Assembly (NCBI GenBank): GCA_051294375.1
Contig: CM119267.1
Location: forward strand, 21,949,486-22,013,485
DNA length: 64,000 bases
Source: Paraspadella gotoi
Lineage: Eukaryota > Chaetognatha
Reading direction: 5' to 3'
Under the pieces are notes generated by a model. The model was not told where the DNA came from and made no database searches. It worked only from the letters and a program-made list of their open reading frames with translations. The position numbers and the translations under genes are program-made. Positions 1 through 13,195 of this stretch are shown here, in pieces (the stretch's first letter is position 1; each line of letters begins with the position of its first letter).

Positions 1-88
1 CCGATTTTAAGCGCAATCCGGGCCGTATTTAAAACTGGTTATAGAGGTTATCTAACGAGGACTTCGATCGAAAAAAAGGATTGATCAT

Positions 89-952
89 GCGCGATCCGGG
101 CCAGATTAAAACCGCTTTTCAACATGGCTTTACCGTATTTAAACGGAACGAAACGGAACGAAACGGAACTAAACGGAACTAAACGGAACTAAACGGAACG
201 AAACGGAACGAAACGGAACGAAACGAACGAAACGGAACGAAACGGAAAAACGGAACGAAACGGAACGAAACGGAACGAAACGGAACGAAACGGAACGAAA
301 CGGAACGAAACGGAACGAAACGGAACGAAACGGAACGAAACGGAACGAAACGGAACGAACGGAACGAAACGGAACGAAACGGAACGAAACGGAACGAAAC
401 GGAACGAAACGGAAAAAACGACAAAACGGAACGAAACGGAACGAAACGGAACGAAACGAACGGAACGAAAGAAACGAAAGAAACGAAACGAAACGAAACG
501 AAACGAAACGAAACGGAACGAAAGGCTTTAGCATCATATGTTACCTTAAGGTTTTACCCCGAAATTTGTTTTCTTGATACTGTGGTACAAACAAATGTAA
601 ACTTTCAAAATAATACTAGATAATTGTAATTTAAATTATTATTTCTTTGCATAACAGTTAGAATTATGTTTGTGCATTTTGTTTTCCAAAGATCAAGTCT
701 TATCTTTCAATATGTTTTATACAGTAATTTTTTTTAAAATGCCTTCTTTTTTGTTTCGAATTCCCTATGTTTTTTCGGGAAATAGAAAAATAAAAATCTT
801 ACCAAACACTTCCGGTCTCTATCTTTTGCTCTCTTATCTTTTCTCTTTATATTCTATCATAATTATAGTATTTTTATAACTTATACTCATTAGAATTCTA
901 TATTTTCCTGCTTTCGATTATTTAATTAATTCTTATGAGGCCCGGATCGCGC
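89..952. repeat. 14-bp inverted pair flanking the decamer minisatellite
   Basis: GCGCGATCCGGGCC at 89-102 is the exact inverse of GGCCCGGATCGCGC at 939-952, and GCGCAATCCGGGCC at 11-24 is a further near copy. These could be ends of an inverted-repeat element containing the minisatellite, but longer terminal similarity is not visible. Confidence 0.4.
135..533. repeat. 10-bp minisatellite (AAACGGAACG)n
   Basis: About 35-40 units of a decamer with CGGAACGAAA/CGGAACTAAA variants. Long Phe/Arg/Val/Ser frames on the minus strand are translations of this repeat, not genes. It lies within an inverted pair (see 89-102 and 939-952). Confidence 0.95.
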
Positions 953-1200
953 CTAATCCGAATCGCCGATCTAAAGCTTAGAACTACGCGTAGTACAAAT
1001 CCTTGTTGGATCAAAATGAGTAAAATTTTAAGCGAAAGTTGATCGGTTTGAAGTGCGATTTTTGCGATCGCTTTTTTGTCATAACTTTTGAACGGATTAT
1101 CCGATTTTGATGAAATTTTGCATGAAGATAATATTCAAAATTTCCTATCGATTGGTGCCCAATTCATTGAAAAATACTTAATGGTTTAGAAACGATGCAC
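534..1200. other. AT-rich sequence without a gene
   Basis: Only short frames without coding character are present. Around 1040-1140 there is a sequence (CATAACTTTTGAACGGATTA and on) of a kind often seen near mobile elements, but I cannot assign it. Confidence 0.5.
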
Positions 1201-1420
1201 ATCCCCACTTTACTTTATTCCTTAACTCTAAATTAATCCTTAACCCTGTCTCTAATCCTTTATTTTTATTTTCTGACCTTAACCCTAAACATAAACTAAA
1301 TACATAATTTTAATCACTAATTTAATCTTTAACCCACTTTTAATCTAATTTATAATTTAAAAAAATAATTTAATTTCGAATTTAAAATCAAATGGGGAGT
1401 TCTGGGAAAATAGGGCCCAA
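1201..1420. mobile_element. One end of the TIR/telomere-like repeat family (diverged)
   Basis: Degenerate CTTAACCCTAAAC-type repeats are followed by AAATGGGGAGTTCTGGGAAA at 1389. The order matches 8480-8763. There is no partner end nearby. Confidence 0.45.
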
Positions 1421-1680
1421 TAGGCTCCAAGAAAATATTGATGAAGGTTTAAATGAAGAGAAATTGGAAAGAGTAAATTAGAGGGATGAGGTTGACGGTG
1501 AGAATGAGAATGAAAGGACATAATGGAATCACGTGAAGGATTTTCAAATATCACCAGTTTCCGGGATACGTGTGAGATAATTGCGAGTGAGTGGAGTGAG
1601 TGATCGACGTAATCGATTGTAAAAATGAAAGGTAAATAACATTCATGATAAAGAAAATGTTTATAGAAAATAATTTAAAC

Positions 1681-1890
1681 AGACGATGACGATAACGACG
1701 ACCACTACGACGACGACATCGACATAGCCGGGCAACCGATGATAAAACTCAATAACATCGGCTATGAAAACCTTGTTAGATTTGTTGACGACCGTGAGGA
1801 CGATTTTACGACGACGACGAAGACAGCACGGATGGCGACTTTAGAACTGTGGACTAGGACAGTAACGACGACGACGACGACCGACCGACC
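1681..1890. repeat. GAC-rich patch
   Basis: Interrupted GAC/ACG triplets with a 63-codon frame of no recognisable product. Similar acidic-looking patches recur at 2862-2897, 3690-3760, 4151-4240, 6480-6580 and 8284-8420. Confidence 0.7.
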
Positions 1891-2861
1891 CGTCTCTGCG
1901 CGGAGACGTGGAAATAAAGGTTGCGCCTGAGTTCCTCTGTTCTTTTATCGCCCGAGTAGACGAGAGAATCCGCGAGAGTGTCAGTGAATGCGCAGTGGCG
2001 TCAAAGTGAGTGTGCATTCGTGAACGGAGTGACAAGAGTGGTTGGCAGCTTGCATTCGTTTCAGTTCGTGATTTTTCACGTGAGTTGAGTCTGCGAGCGA
2101 TAAATATTGAGGTTGAATGTACAGGGACTTCAATCTGGACTGATACGAAAAAACTTGTAATATAATCGAAACGAAGAGCAATCAGGTTATTTATAAAATT
2201 ATAACGGAAAATCTAGTCCGGGACATTACATGCTTAAGATGGTGAACGCAACCTTCTGCATTTCTTACCCGCGCGAAATTTTGAACGCTTGAACGCGAGA
2301 CTCTGACCATTTTTGTGCAGGGGTACGACTCTCGCGCTCACTTGTGAAAACGAGGGAGCCAGATTGCGACTATTAGCGTGCGCAAGGCTTACGCACGCAA
2401 GATGCGCGCGCAAGTCGCGTGTATAAGACGACAAACTCTCTCGCCCGAATGCCCGTCGCTATTTATCTAAAGTCGGAGGCCGTTAGTTTAGATTAATGCT
2501 CAAACGATCTCCATTTAGGACGATCCGTTTACAAGTCGAAGACGCGAATCCGATTTGAAAAATTGGCGCGAAACTTTGAAATTGTTTTCGTTTATTTTGT
2601 CATTTTGTGAAATTTACATTTAACAATTGTTAGATTAGAATTACACTCATAGCCAAAAAGGCATAACAATAAGTTTCTAATTCATTTTAATTTAGCTTTG
2701 CTGAAACTTTACTCTGGCAATAATAAACTGTTTTAAAATATCTAAAACATATTAAGTGAAAATGGAAAGACAAAATAACGTTCAGTATTATCCTCGTATA
2801 ATTTTTTAACAAAGTTTGTACACATAACTTTTACGAAGCCAATGACTATAATGCAAACAAG
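1891..2861. other. No gene seen
   Basis: Moderately CpG-rich sequence around 2260-2450 followed by AT-rich sequence. No frame with coding character and no recognisable RNA gene. Confidence 0.45.

Positions 2862-2897
<36 letters not shown>
2862..2897. repeat. (GAC)12 tract
   Basis: Pure GAC triplets. Confidence 0.95.
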
Positions 2898-3161
2898 TTT
2901 GAATCAAGGATGAAAGCGACGAGGATTCAGTCTGAGATTCGGACTCAAACTAGAAGGCGGATTTGCATGAAAACATGGAAGGCGGGAACGCCCTCGAAAG
3001 TGGCGAGGGGGTGGAGGGAGGGAAGTTGAAGATGGAAAGGATTGAATGGCGAAGAGGGGGGAGGAAGTGGTAAAGACTGGCAAAGAGGAGATGGCAACGT
3101 AGGCTATGAGGATTTGCAAAGTGGGAATGGTAGATATGGGAGTGACTACTTTCACTAAGTA

Positions 3162-3175
3162 CTCTCTCTCTCTCT

Positions 3176-3240
<65 letters not shown>
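3162..3240. repeat. (CT)n tract
   Basis: Nearly pure CT dinucleotides with one interruption. Confidence 0.97.
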
Positions 3241-3241
<1 letters not shown>

Positions 3242-3652
3242 ACTCGAATAAATAGCGGAATGAAAAGCCGCGTGGCTTCATCGCCATAGAGAAAAAAAGA
3301 AAAAAGGAAATACTAATATATTATATAAATATAGAAAAAAGATTTTAGAAAGAGAGAATAACGGAAAGAAAGATAGAAAGAAAGATAGTAGAAAGAAAGT
3401 ATGGAAGAAACGAGAGAATTTATTTTTCGGCCGATAGAGAAATAAAAATTTCGTCGAATACTGCTCATCCCTATATTTGACAATTTTTTTTTTTTCAATT
3501 TCAAAAATGTTATTCTTGCCGCAATAACAGTTCAGTTTAATCCCATAGTTAAAATGTTCAGCCGCAGGTTCTTTTCATTTGTTAAAATCGTGTCCAAAAA
3601 ACGAAAGTAGGGCAATAGTAGTTTAATTACAATTTTATTTATTGAGCTTATA

Positions 3653-3841
3653 ATGAAGATAATCTTTACAATTATGTACATAGTAGTGGACGACGCTGTC
3701 GAAGACGACGACGACAACAACGACGACGACAACAACGACGACGACAACGACCTCGAAGCAACGACTTCCAAGCTTCTGGGTTTCAAGGTGGCGACGTCAG
3801 TTTTGCGCGAACTTCAGGGCGAAAAACGACTGCAACTAAGG
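3653..3841 (+). other. Possible acidic exon with a consensus donor, unassigned
   Basis: An open frame has an Asp/Asn run (GAC/AAC triplets) followed by non-repetitive LEATTSKLLGFKVATSVLRE and LQGEKRLQLR, then AAG/gtaagt. The non-repetitive half and the donor suggest an exon, but there is no partner exon and no family match. Confidence 0.25.
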
Positions 3842-4150
3842 TAAGTGTTATTGCCTCAGACGAAGTTGAGCGAGTGAAAAAAAAATAAAGAGGCGAAGGC
3901 TTTGGGTGAGTCAAACGGGTGAGGTAATGGCGAAAGGGTGGCGGGCATTAGGGGGGGGGAAGGCTGGAGTGGGGAGCTAAGTGGCAAAATAGTGGAGGAC
4001 CCTGAAAGACTAAATGGATAGAAAGAAAGGAAAATGGGGAAGAAAAATAAGGAAAGCGAAAGAAAGAAAGAAAAAAAGGAAGGAGAAAATGGGGAAGAAA
4101 GAGAAGGAAATTGAAGACAAAAGAGAAGAAGAAATCGAGAGGAAATTACG

Positions 4151-4240
4151 AGGACGACAAGACGACGACGACGATAACGACGACGACGACGACCAAAACA
4201 AGGACGAGGGTGACGACGACGACGACGACGACGACGACGT
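4151..4240. repeat. GAC-rich tract
   Basis: Mostly GAC triplets in a frame that could read polyaspartate after a Lys/Glu-rich purine tract (4014-4150). There is no evidence it is translated. Confidence 0.85.
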
Positions 4241-4901
4241 TTTAGATGACAATGCTTTAAGATTGAAACGAATACGATCCCTTGGAAGGCAGGAGGTTAT
4301 AAATTTGATAATTAGCAATTAATATTATGAAAATGGAATAAAAAGTATTGGTATTAAATCCGCATCTTATAAAGTATAATATATAGAATATATGATATTT
4401 ATATGTATAATACATAAAATCCCGGTAAAAAACCCTTAAAAAATTTAACATGCTTCCGTTAAGAAATAGAATTAACGAAGATGGGATTTTTTGACGTGAA
4501 CCGTGGCGTCCTTCACGAAAATCACAAGTATGCGGGAATGGAACGAAAGGGAATCAAAAAGATGAGAAACAAATGCGGATGATTATAATTACGAAGAGAG
4601 CGATAGAGAATTATGTATGAGATTCATGTCCGAGAAAAATATAAGCTTTAACTTTGGTGATTTTATATAAAATAATAAAAAGATAATGGACATTGGACAT
4701 TGGACATTTATTTTATTCGACGCAGAGCTGGACAAAGTCAGTGGACATTGTCAGTCATGTCGTCGTTAACTTTGTCGTCGTCTTTGTCGTTGTCCTTGAC
4801 GTCATGTCGAGCGGAAGACGTGGTTGTGTTGCCTTGAGGTCGTCGACCCGGACAGAACGACAAAGGCTCGAATATTAAATCCCGAGCTGCTCATGAATCC
4901 C

Positions 4902-4902
<1 letters not shown>

Positions 4903-4938
<36 letters not shown>

Positions 4939-4987
4939 CTCTCCTCCTCACTTCTCATCTCTCCTCTCTCTTGCGTTGCTTTCTCCA

Positions 4988-5067
<80 letters not shown>

Positions 5068-5208
5068 TCGTTGTCGTTTGAAGCTGTGGTTTAATCACAC
5101 TCTCTCTCTCTCTCTCTCGTCTCTCTCGTCTCCTCCCTCCTCTCTCTCTCTTCTCTCTCCCTCTGCTTCTTCCTCTCTCTTCTCCTCTCTCGTCTCTCAT
5201 CTCCTCGC
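4903..5208. repeat. CT-rich region
   Basis: CT dinucleotide runs (longest 4991-5064) with interruptions. The Ser/Leu frames on one strand and Arg/Glu frames on the other are repeat translations. Confidence 0.95.
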
Positions 5209-6042
5209 ATCAGTCGTCAACGTCAAAATCCCCGGTTGTCGCAAAAGAAACGCAACGTTCGGGTCAATGACGGCAGCGCCTGCCATCGACGGTCGGTCGG
5301 TGACAAGCATCGCCACCTATCACAAGTCACGGATATCGGCTGTCACAAAGGATCAGGCGGTTATTAACTTGGAAAAAAAACAGTGGATTTTTGCCTGACT
5401 TGTCGGGCAATGCGTTGCTGTCATTATTTTCTTGTCTGCAGTTCTTATATTACCTACTTAGCTTGTATTGCCATCATTACATTGCTTTGATTGTTTGCTT
5501 ATCTTGCAGTGACTGCTCTTCTTCCTGCGCAAACGCCCAACAAAATTTTTAATATCGCAATAAGAATAATAAATAAGAATAATAATTAATGGTATCTAGG
5601 ACTGACGAAAAAATCCCTTGCCCAGTGGCCAATGCCCAATGCCTTGCCCAATTCTTAATGCCAAATGCCCATGTCCCATTGGCCGTCAAATAAAATGCAA
5701 CCAGTCTTCCAATTTCCTGAGCTAAAAATAGAAATCGGGGCAGAGACTGTCCGTTCCATCTCTCTGTCTCTGGAGGACGTGGTTCTGTCATTCGCCTCGT
5801 CTCTCTTGCCTTCGACAGACTGTCGGTGAATTCCAATTGCGATTGTCTGTCATCCGAGTGTCCTTTCCCTGTCGGTTTCGAGATAACAAAGACAAAAAAA
5901 GCAAAGTAAAAAAAAACAAAGACAAAGAAAACAAAGAAGTTGGGGGAAACAGAAGGAGATGGAACGTGAAAGAAAAGAGAAGAAGGTCGACCGAATCTCC
6001 GGTGTCACAATCGCAAAGGAAAGACTAAGGAGTTATTGGGAA
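5209..6042. other. No gene seen
   Basis: Short frames only, including one ending at 5398 with mixed composition (NATFGSMTAAPAIDG). No family recognised. Confidence 0.4.
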
Positions 6043-6250
6043 NNNNNNNNNNNNNNNNNNNNNNNNNNNNNNNNNNNNNNNNNNNNNNNNNNNNNNNNNN
6101 NNNNNNNNNNNNNNNNNNNNNNNNNNNNNNNNNNNNNNNNNNNNNNNNNNNNNNNNNNNNNNNNNNNNNNNNNNNNNNNNNNNNNNNNNNNNNNNNNNNN
6201 NNNNNNNNNNNNNNNNNNNNNNNNNNNNNNNNNNNNNNNNNNNNNNNNNN
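6043..6250. other. 208-N gap
   Basis: A longer, presumably size-estimated gap in the region upstream of UNC80. Confidence 0.98.
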
Positions 6251-6479
6251 TCGGAAGTAGTAGGGTAAATAAATATTAATGTTTTTTCCCTTCTTTGTTT
6301 CTCGCTTTATTTTCAGTAAATGTATTTATTTTTGTTTTATTCTTTTTTCCCTCTTTTTATCAGAGAGTTTCCTTCAATAACAACCCTAACATCCAGAATA
6401 TTTTCATTTTAAAAAACTCGCCCCTTAACTTTTTATATCCTTGATTATAAAGAGCGGAAACGGCTTTTCTTATCCTCGT

Positions 6480-6580
6480 TTTCGTCGCCATTTTCGACGT
6501 CATCGTCATCGTCGTCATCGTTGTCATCATCGTCGTCGTTTTCGTCATCGTCTTCCTCGTCATTCATCATCTTTACTTTC
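6480..6580 (-). repeat. Degenerate GAC/GAT patch
   Basis: The minus strand could read an Asp/Glu/Asn-rich stretch of about 45 residues (MMNDEEDDDENDDDDDND and on). Repeat-derived; coding status unknown. Confidence 0.6.
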
Positions 6581-6744
6581 CCAAGCGAACGTCAATCCAA
6601 CGCGCGCGAGTCTCGTCTCGCAAAAGCATCAATCTTTCCTTGACGACTTTTTCCCTTTCAGAAAAAAACGCGTAAAACGCGAAATGAAAATAAAAGATGG
6701 TGACCTTGAAACTTACCTCTTTTAAACTTTATATCGCGAGAGAG

Positions 6745-6835
6745 AGATGAGAGAGAGAAAGAGAGATGAGAAAGAGAGAGAGCAAGAGAGAGAGGAAGAG
6801 AGACACGAGAGAAGAGAGAAAGAGAGAGAGCAGAG
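6745..6835. repeat. GA-rich tract
   Basis: Interrupted GA dinucleotides. Confidence 0.9.
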
Positions 6836-6978
6836 ATCGTAGTAGCAGTGTTGGTTGGTAAGAGTTGTCTTCATTCGGTCCCAGTATTCGTCAATCGACT
6901 TAACGTCAACTTATTTACAGATAATGGTTGTTAAGACCAAATATCGATGTTCCCCCGTCCTATAGCTAATTATGTAGT

Positions 6979-7260
6979 CGGGCATAGCATAGGTTCCACC
7001 CCGCCATAAGCATGGCGCCTTCAGTCGTGACGCCCGTGGCTCATTTCGAGTTAAAGCTCCATGACCACTAGGTACCGGGTCAAATCCCAAAACCGGTACC
7101 CCCACTACCCTGCGGGAAGCGTGAGGAACGAGTGTAAGCGCGCCTTGGGGGGGGGGGTGGAAAACCCTCAGCCTGGTTCCAAGCCCAGGACCCGTTCCAC
7201 GGCTGCTAGAGGGGTTAAAAAGAAGTTCAGCCTACTTAGCGGCCTTATCCACAATAAGCT
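6979..7260 (+). mobile_element. tRNA-derived SINE, copy 1
   Basis: The head has an A-box-like GGCTCATTTCGAGTTAAAGC (7038-7057) and a B-box-like stretch at 7073-7088. The downstream body matches 55891-56151 (GGTTCCAAGCCCAGG, CCGTTCCACGGCTGCT, GCCTTATCCACA). A run of G (about 7147-7157) interrupts it. The copy is somewhat degraded. Confidence 0.65.
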
Positions 7261-8283
7261 TAATATAAAATGTTGCGTCATCAGCTATCTTGCCGTGAAC
7301 AAACCGTACAATTCGTATGTCGCCATGTGACCTTCTAGACGTTAAGTTTTTCTCCATGTCAAAGCTCACGCTGTTTGTCAACCTTTTAGACATGTTCACC
7401 CTAGTCACCTGTCCACCTTCGAGCAATATAATTATAAACTTATATCAACTCATTGCCATTTAAATTTTTTTTCTTGTCACGAGTTCCATTCCATTAATTC
7501 TCTTTGTAACCTCGTCAGCTTGTCAGTGCACCCTGATTAATCATTTCAAACCTTTATGTTAATCCACTCTCGCTTGTTTTCACTACTCTTCACCACCTCA
7601 AATGTTCTTTCCCCTCCCCACCGACCCAACGATCGTGTCGGCGTCTTATGTTTATCCTTTTCGGTCGCTCGTAGTCACGTGACTCTTTACCCGCGCTCGA
7701 TGTAAGTAACAACGACGACGTCGACGACTGTTTCCCGACTGTTTCCTCTCGCTTATCTGGATGTTGTCTGCATCCATCTCGCCTTGTTATTGTTCTTGTT
7801 TTGCTGTTCTAATTGTTTTTGATGTTTTAGTAGTTTTTGTTATTCCTGGAATCCGTACTACCGGGGCGAATCGTCAATCGATATATCGTCATCAAAATTT
7901 ACATTAAATTTTCGAAATTTTACTTAATAATGTTTTTATATATTTATATATCTCTTTATATACGATTGACAGATATTTTATTATAATTGTTTAAATTCTA
8001 TTCCGCTACAATACCAATTGTTCATAATCAAGACTTTGAGTCAAGAATATTTACTTTCAAATCCTTTAATAAAAATATTTTTGCCAATTAAAAAATGCAG
8101 AGTAAAAAATTATCATCTTTCATAAGACTGCAATATGCAAATTAGATTAATCATTTACACTAAATCACAACATTAAAAAAACCAATGTGATTTGAATAGA
8201 ATGAAGGAAAAAAATATTTAAAAATTTTCACATACATTATGACAGGAACAACTTAAGAGCCAAGAACAAAGAATGTGAATGTG
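7261..8283. other. No gene seen
   Basis: AT-rich; no coding frame above background and no structured RNA I can see. Confidence 0.5.
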
Positions 8284-8479
8284 ATGACGACAATGTCGAC
8301 GAAAAAGACAAAGATCCAACAATCCAATATGAATACGATGATGATGACCGCATGTGATGACAGAGGCGAAGATTCGACTAAGAATTTCAAAGTGACGACG
8401 ATGACAAAGACGATAAAAAATGTACGTCACGGTTCTCTTTTCCGAGAGTGCCCCATTCCTGTTCGTTAATCCCAGAATT

Positions 8480-8763
8480 TAATTTAAATTTTGATATATA
8501 TAATCCTAATACATTTTAAAACTTATAGACCAATATAATCCTTAACTCTAAATCTAAACACTTTACCCAATTTTTTAACTCTTAACCTTTAACCCTATGT
8601 GCTAATCCTTAACCCAAATGCATTACTCTAATCATAAACTAAGTCCCTTTCTTATACTATGAAATAATCCTCAACCCTAATCTCTAACCGAATTTTTAAC
8701 TGAAAAAAATTAACCTAAATCAGAATTGAAGATAAAATGGGGCGTTCTTGGAAAATAAGGCCG
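8480..8763. mobile_element. One end of the TIR/telomere-like repeat family
   Basis: Degenerate CCTTAACCCTAA-type repeats (8521-8700) are followed by AAAATGGGGCGTTCTTGGAA, the same terminal sequence as at 55720 in inverse orientation. The partner end is not seen. Confidence 0.5.
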
Positions 8764-9061
8764 ACGAGGACGAAAACGATGATCGATTCACTTTTCCTCC
8801 GAAAATTCCTCCGCACGATTTTTCACTTCCACCTTCCTCCCTCCGGCCGTATATCTAAATTACATCCGGGTAACGACTTTCCGGCCGCGTGGAAACCCTT
8901 TTACATCCGGCCAGTGGCCCCAGGCGGAGAAATTTTTTTTTTTCCAATGAAAGAGAAAAAGAAAAAAGGTTTTTACGATTTTCTAACCTTCTTATTTCTT
9001 TTCTTTTACTCTTTTCTTTTTTGTTCGCTTTTTACTTACTTTTTCCATGAAAAATAATGAT

Positions 9062-9082
9062 TGCGAGAGAGAAAGAGAGAAA

Positions 9083-9127
<45 letters not shown>

Positions 9128-9137
9128 AATAGAGAGA

Positions 9138-9168
<31 letters not shown>

Positions 9169-9325
9169 AGAGACGAGAGAGAAGAGAGAGAGAGAGAGAG
9201 AAGAAATGGCTGCGTCAGAGGAGAGACTTGGTAATATTTCAAAGAGGCGTCCTACCATGAATTTCGACCCGCACCATGATTGAATCTAAATTAGATTAAA
9301 AGGGAGAGAGAGAGACAGAAGAGAG

Positions 9326-9391
<66 letters not shown>
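9062..9391. repeat. GA tracts
   Basis: Two GA blocks (9062-9205 and 9300-9391) separated by about 90 bp of unique sequence. Confidence 0.95.
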
Positions 9392-9395
<4 letters not shown>

Positions 9396-9861
9396 AGAGA
9401 TTTCCAAAAATTTTTCTTAAATTTTTACCGTTCTAATTTAAGCGGATTCGACAGCTCCTAACGTTTCAGACTTGATGAATCGAAAATATTTCTTCTCATC
9501 GATTTGGCGATTTAAATATTTTTTGCAGTTTCACACTAACCACCCCACCCCCCCACCCGTTTTTTGGTTTTTTCGTTTAAAATGAGACTTTTGAAAATCA
9601 CGAAGGAATTGCGCAGAGTTAAATACAAATTCACTGTGGTAGCTGAAACTTGTTATCTATCGTTATCTATCTATCTATCATTACGGTTTATTTTTAAAAT
9701 TTAAAATTTAGTAAAATTATCTCGGTCGGTATCCCTGGGTTTTGGCGAAAACTAATAAATTCGTTAGAATTCTAAAATTTAAACAAAATCTCGCAACTTC
9801 CGTGTCAGTTAACCGGAAATTAAAATTTGGTTGTGGCTCAAATTTCGGTTCGAATGAGAAA

Positions 9862-10185
9862 AAAACAAGTTAGAGGGAACAATGTCGGATCTGCCCACGA
9901 TCATTAGCGGTAATTAATTATTAGTTAATAATATTTTAATAATATAATAAATAATTGATTAAAAAATTAATTAATTTGATCCGAAATGTCTTTTCGTCAC
10001 TGACCACGACGACGATGATGGCGACGACGACAATAATGCCGATAGCAATTTACCTGATTGATTTATTGTTGAATAATTGGAGTTTTTTACTAAGGTGGGA
10101 CGGAGGGACGGACAGACAGACAGACGAATGGACAGACAGACAGACGAATGGACAGACAGACGAACGGTTGGACGGACGGACAATT
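9862..10185 (+). mobile_element. Truncated copy of the Helentron-like element
   Basis: It shares with 44150-44310 the sequence around AACAATGTCGGATCTGCC, the TAAT-rich tract and ATTTGATCC, then AAGGTGGGACGGAG and a GACAGACAGACGAATG microsatellite (10098-10180). The 3' stem-loop is absent, so the copy is 3'-truncated. Confidence 0.6.
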
Positions 10186-12640
10186 TTTTTTATTTTTTTT
10201 TTATTCGTTAATTTCTATTTCCATTTAAATTATTACATTTTTTTTATTCCTTTTTCTAATTTTTCTTTGTTTCTTATTTGTTTATCTTTTTCCTTTGTTA
10301 ATTATTTTTTCCTTAGTTTTTTTTATTTTTATACTTATACTTATTCTTATACTCTCTGCCGTATGGCTTTGATACAAATATCATTTATTTAAGACTGTTC
10401 TTATGTTGGAAAAGAGTGTTAGAGAAACAAAATTCGTTTTCTGCTGTCCTCTCTGGGTGAGTTAGTTCGTCGACAAATGAACACAACCGATATCGCCAAG
10501 AAAAGATTGTCAAAGATACCATAATAAATATTTTTAACGGATTAATATGCATCAAAATTATGTTAAATCTTAGCAGAACTTTACCTAAATTTATTTTTAA
10601 AAGTGATAAAAAATGTTTCGACTTACCGAAATTCCACATTTACGAAAGTATAATCCGTGCTGCTGAGAAAGTATTTTATTTTTTGGAGTTAAAGCATGAA
10701 TTCTTTTCCACCTCTTCGTCAGTTATTGATTAAAAGTTTCAAAAGAAAAATATAATTTACGATTTAAAACTTGAAATTCGAAACATTCCTTTATTAGTTC
10801 GTGCTCTTAATCATGGTGATGTGTGAGTCTTGTTTTAAATATTTAATAAAAACCACCAATCAAATTGTTCTCATTTTTGGCGATTTCTAATGAACTTGTA
10901 ATGCGGTCGCTTCTACTAGCGCTCTATGAAAATTTGCAAATTACTTGTTTCACTATTTTTTATTACTATACTAGTAATTTCACTACTGATTTTTATAGAT
11001 TTTTAAAGTTTTGGGTTACGTAAAGAAAGCTTTTCCGAGAAAAGATTTGTCGAATTCCCCCGTCGTAAAATCCTTTGACGGCGAAATCGATTCGCGACGA
11101 AAAAAAAAATTGAGAATCAATCGAATTGACTTCGTCGCATCCAAAAGAGAAACGAATGCAACGAACAGTACGGAGAAAAGTTGGGAATTTGAAAAACGGA
11201 ATTTTTTCGGTGAAAATTAAAATTAAAATAAGAAATAAACGCGTGTGAGAGACGTGACGCCTCCTGTTTTGATTCACAGAGTGAGCGAACGACCCGGAGA
11301 GTGAGAGACTCGGGACTGCAATGTTGTGATGACGTCATTGGCGGTTTGAGAATTCAACGTCTAACGTCGGTGGGGTTGGAAAAAGAAAGATATTTGGATA
11401 GAGCGGTTTGGTAAGAACATCATCATTCGAAAATTATGACTTTAGGTTAAGATAGAAATTATTTAATAGAAGTAAGAGATTATAGAAATGGATATTCGGT
11501 GGATTTGTTCTACAATTGAGTATTCGGGCAAATGACGCCACTCGTCTTTCCCACGGAACCCGACTGCCAATCAGAGACCCGAGTTTATTCGTTCAAAATT
11601 CGTCCCGTTCTGCTTTCCATTATCGCCCAACCGACGCTGTACGACGCCGCCGGAAGCGGTTGACGCCGTCGGAAGCTGCTGTCACCGCTGCGTTAGGGAA
11701 CGCGTTGCCCTTTTCTTGCTGGAGTCGCGAAAAAATTTAATCCTCAATGGACGAGGAAATCCGTTTGGTGGTGGAAGGAGGACGCAATGGGGATTATCGA
11801 GAAAAAAAAAGGGGGATAGATGTTGAAGAAAAGATGGGGAAATAGAGTGATGTAGGAAAAGGCGGGAAAAGTGAATTTAGAAAGATATCATTATTGTTTT
11901 TATTATTATTATTATTGAATCGCTGTTCAGCTAAGTTGGAAACAGTGAATAACGAAATTTAAAAAAAAAATTAAATTCTTTATTCTTTTGTTTACTCATT
12001 TTTTAACTACCCATTTCTGCCGACAGAGCGCTCCGCAACTCTTGCGTAAACAAAAGAACATCGCGCGTGAGTTTCGCACGCGCGAGAGAGAAAGGCTCAC
12101 GCGATAGTAAGGAGAGCGCGAGCGGCGATGCATCGGAAGAGGGAGAGAGGGTGAGGGAGAATGGGTAAGGAATATTCGGCGGACGGCGGAGGGAAAGTTA
12201 TCGATTAAATTCAATTCGATTGCTCGAAAATAGGTTATAAACTGGAAAGAGAATGAAAGAAAAAAATGTTTTAGTTATGAGAAGACAAATAAAGATAAAA
12301 ATGGAAAGGGAAGAGGATTTCCGTTATCTTAAAGGAGAAGGAGAAGAGCGAGCGAATCCTACCTCCTCTTCTTCACAAATTTACCCTCTCTCCCTCTCCC
12401 TCCCTCTCCCTCCCTCTCTCTCTCTCCCGATCACGTTCACTCCCGGAAGGAATGAGCGAGGTGGCCGTGATGACATTCACCGGGAGGAAGAGGAAGAGGA
12501 GGAGGGCCCAGGAGGAAGAAGAAGAACTCAAGAAATAGAGGAAGAAAGAGAGGAAGAAGAAATAGAGGAGGAAGAAGAAAAAGAGAAGAAACAGAAGAAG
12601 TAGAGAAGAAATTCGCCTCGAATCTCACAACGAAAATAAA
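10186..12640. other. Region upstream of UNC80, no confident gene
   Basis: AT-rich to 11,000. From 11,280-11,720 and 12,000-12,600 GC rises, with CpG-rich patches (for example 12055-12130) and a CCAATCAGA box at 11569. These could belong to a distal UNC80 promoter or a non-coding 5' exon, but no splice-supported exon is visible. Confidence 0.3.
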
Positions 12641-13100
12641 ACGTCCCGGAAAAATATTTATTCAAAATTTTTCTTTAAATTTTTTCTCTATTTTATATTC
12701 TTATCTCTCTTTTCTCTTCAGATTTGATACATACACATACGTGCACGATTAACAAAACTAAATTTATACTAAACTGCACGACTAAGAACTAGATGGATTC
12801 GTTTGCAAACGAGGACATTTACAAAAAATAATATTATTTCAAAAAATGTCATCTTGTTGTTCGTATTATGTATGAAATTGGAACAACCAATATGAAATTA
12901 TCCATTTATTTAACAAATAAGCTATTTTGCCCCTAATTTGGGCAGGGGTATTTATTTTAACTGATATATTTTTGGCAGGGAACCTCGAATATTTAATAGA
13001 ACAATCGCGTTTGGCGCTGAGCAGTTGCTTGGTCCCTAATCCTTTGCTTAAATATAGCCTCTCTCTCCTTTTCCTCTTACGCGATCCGCATTTCTGATAA

Positions 13101-13195
<95 letters not shown>

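Noticed and set aside
169-537. 122-residue Phe/Arg/Val/Ser open frame
   Set aside because: It is a direct translation of the 10-bp minisatellite in one strand.
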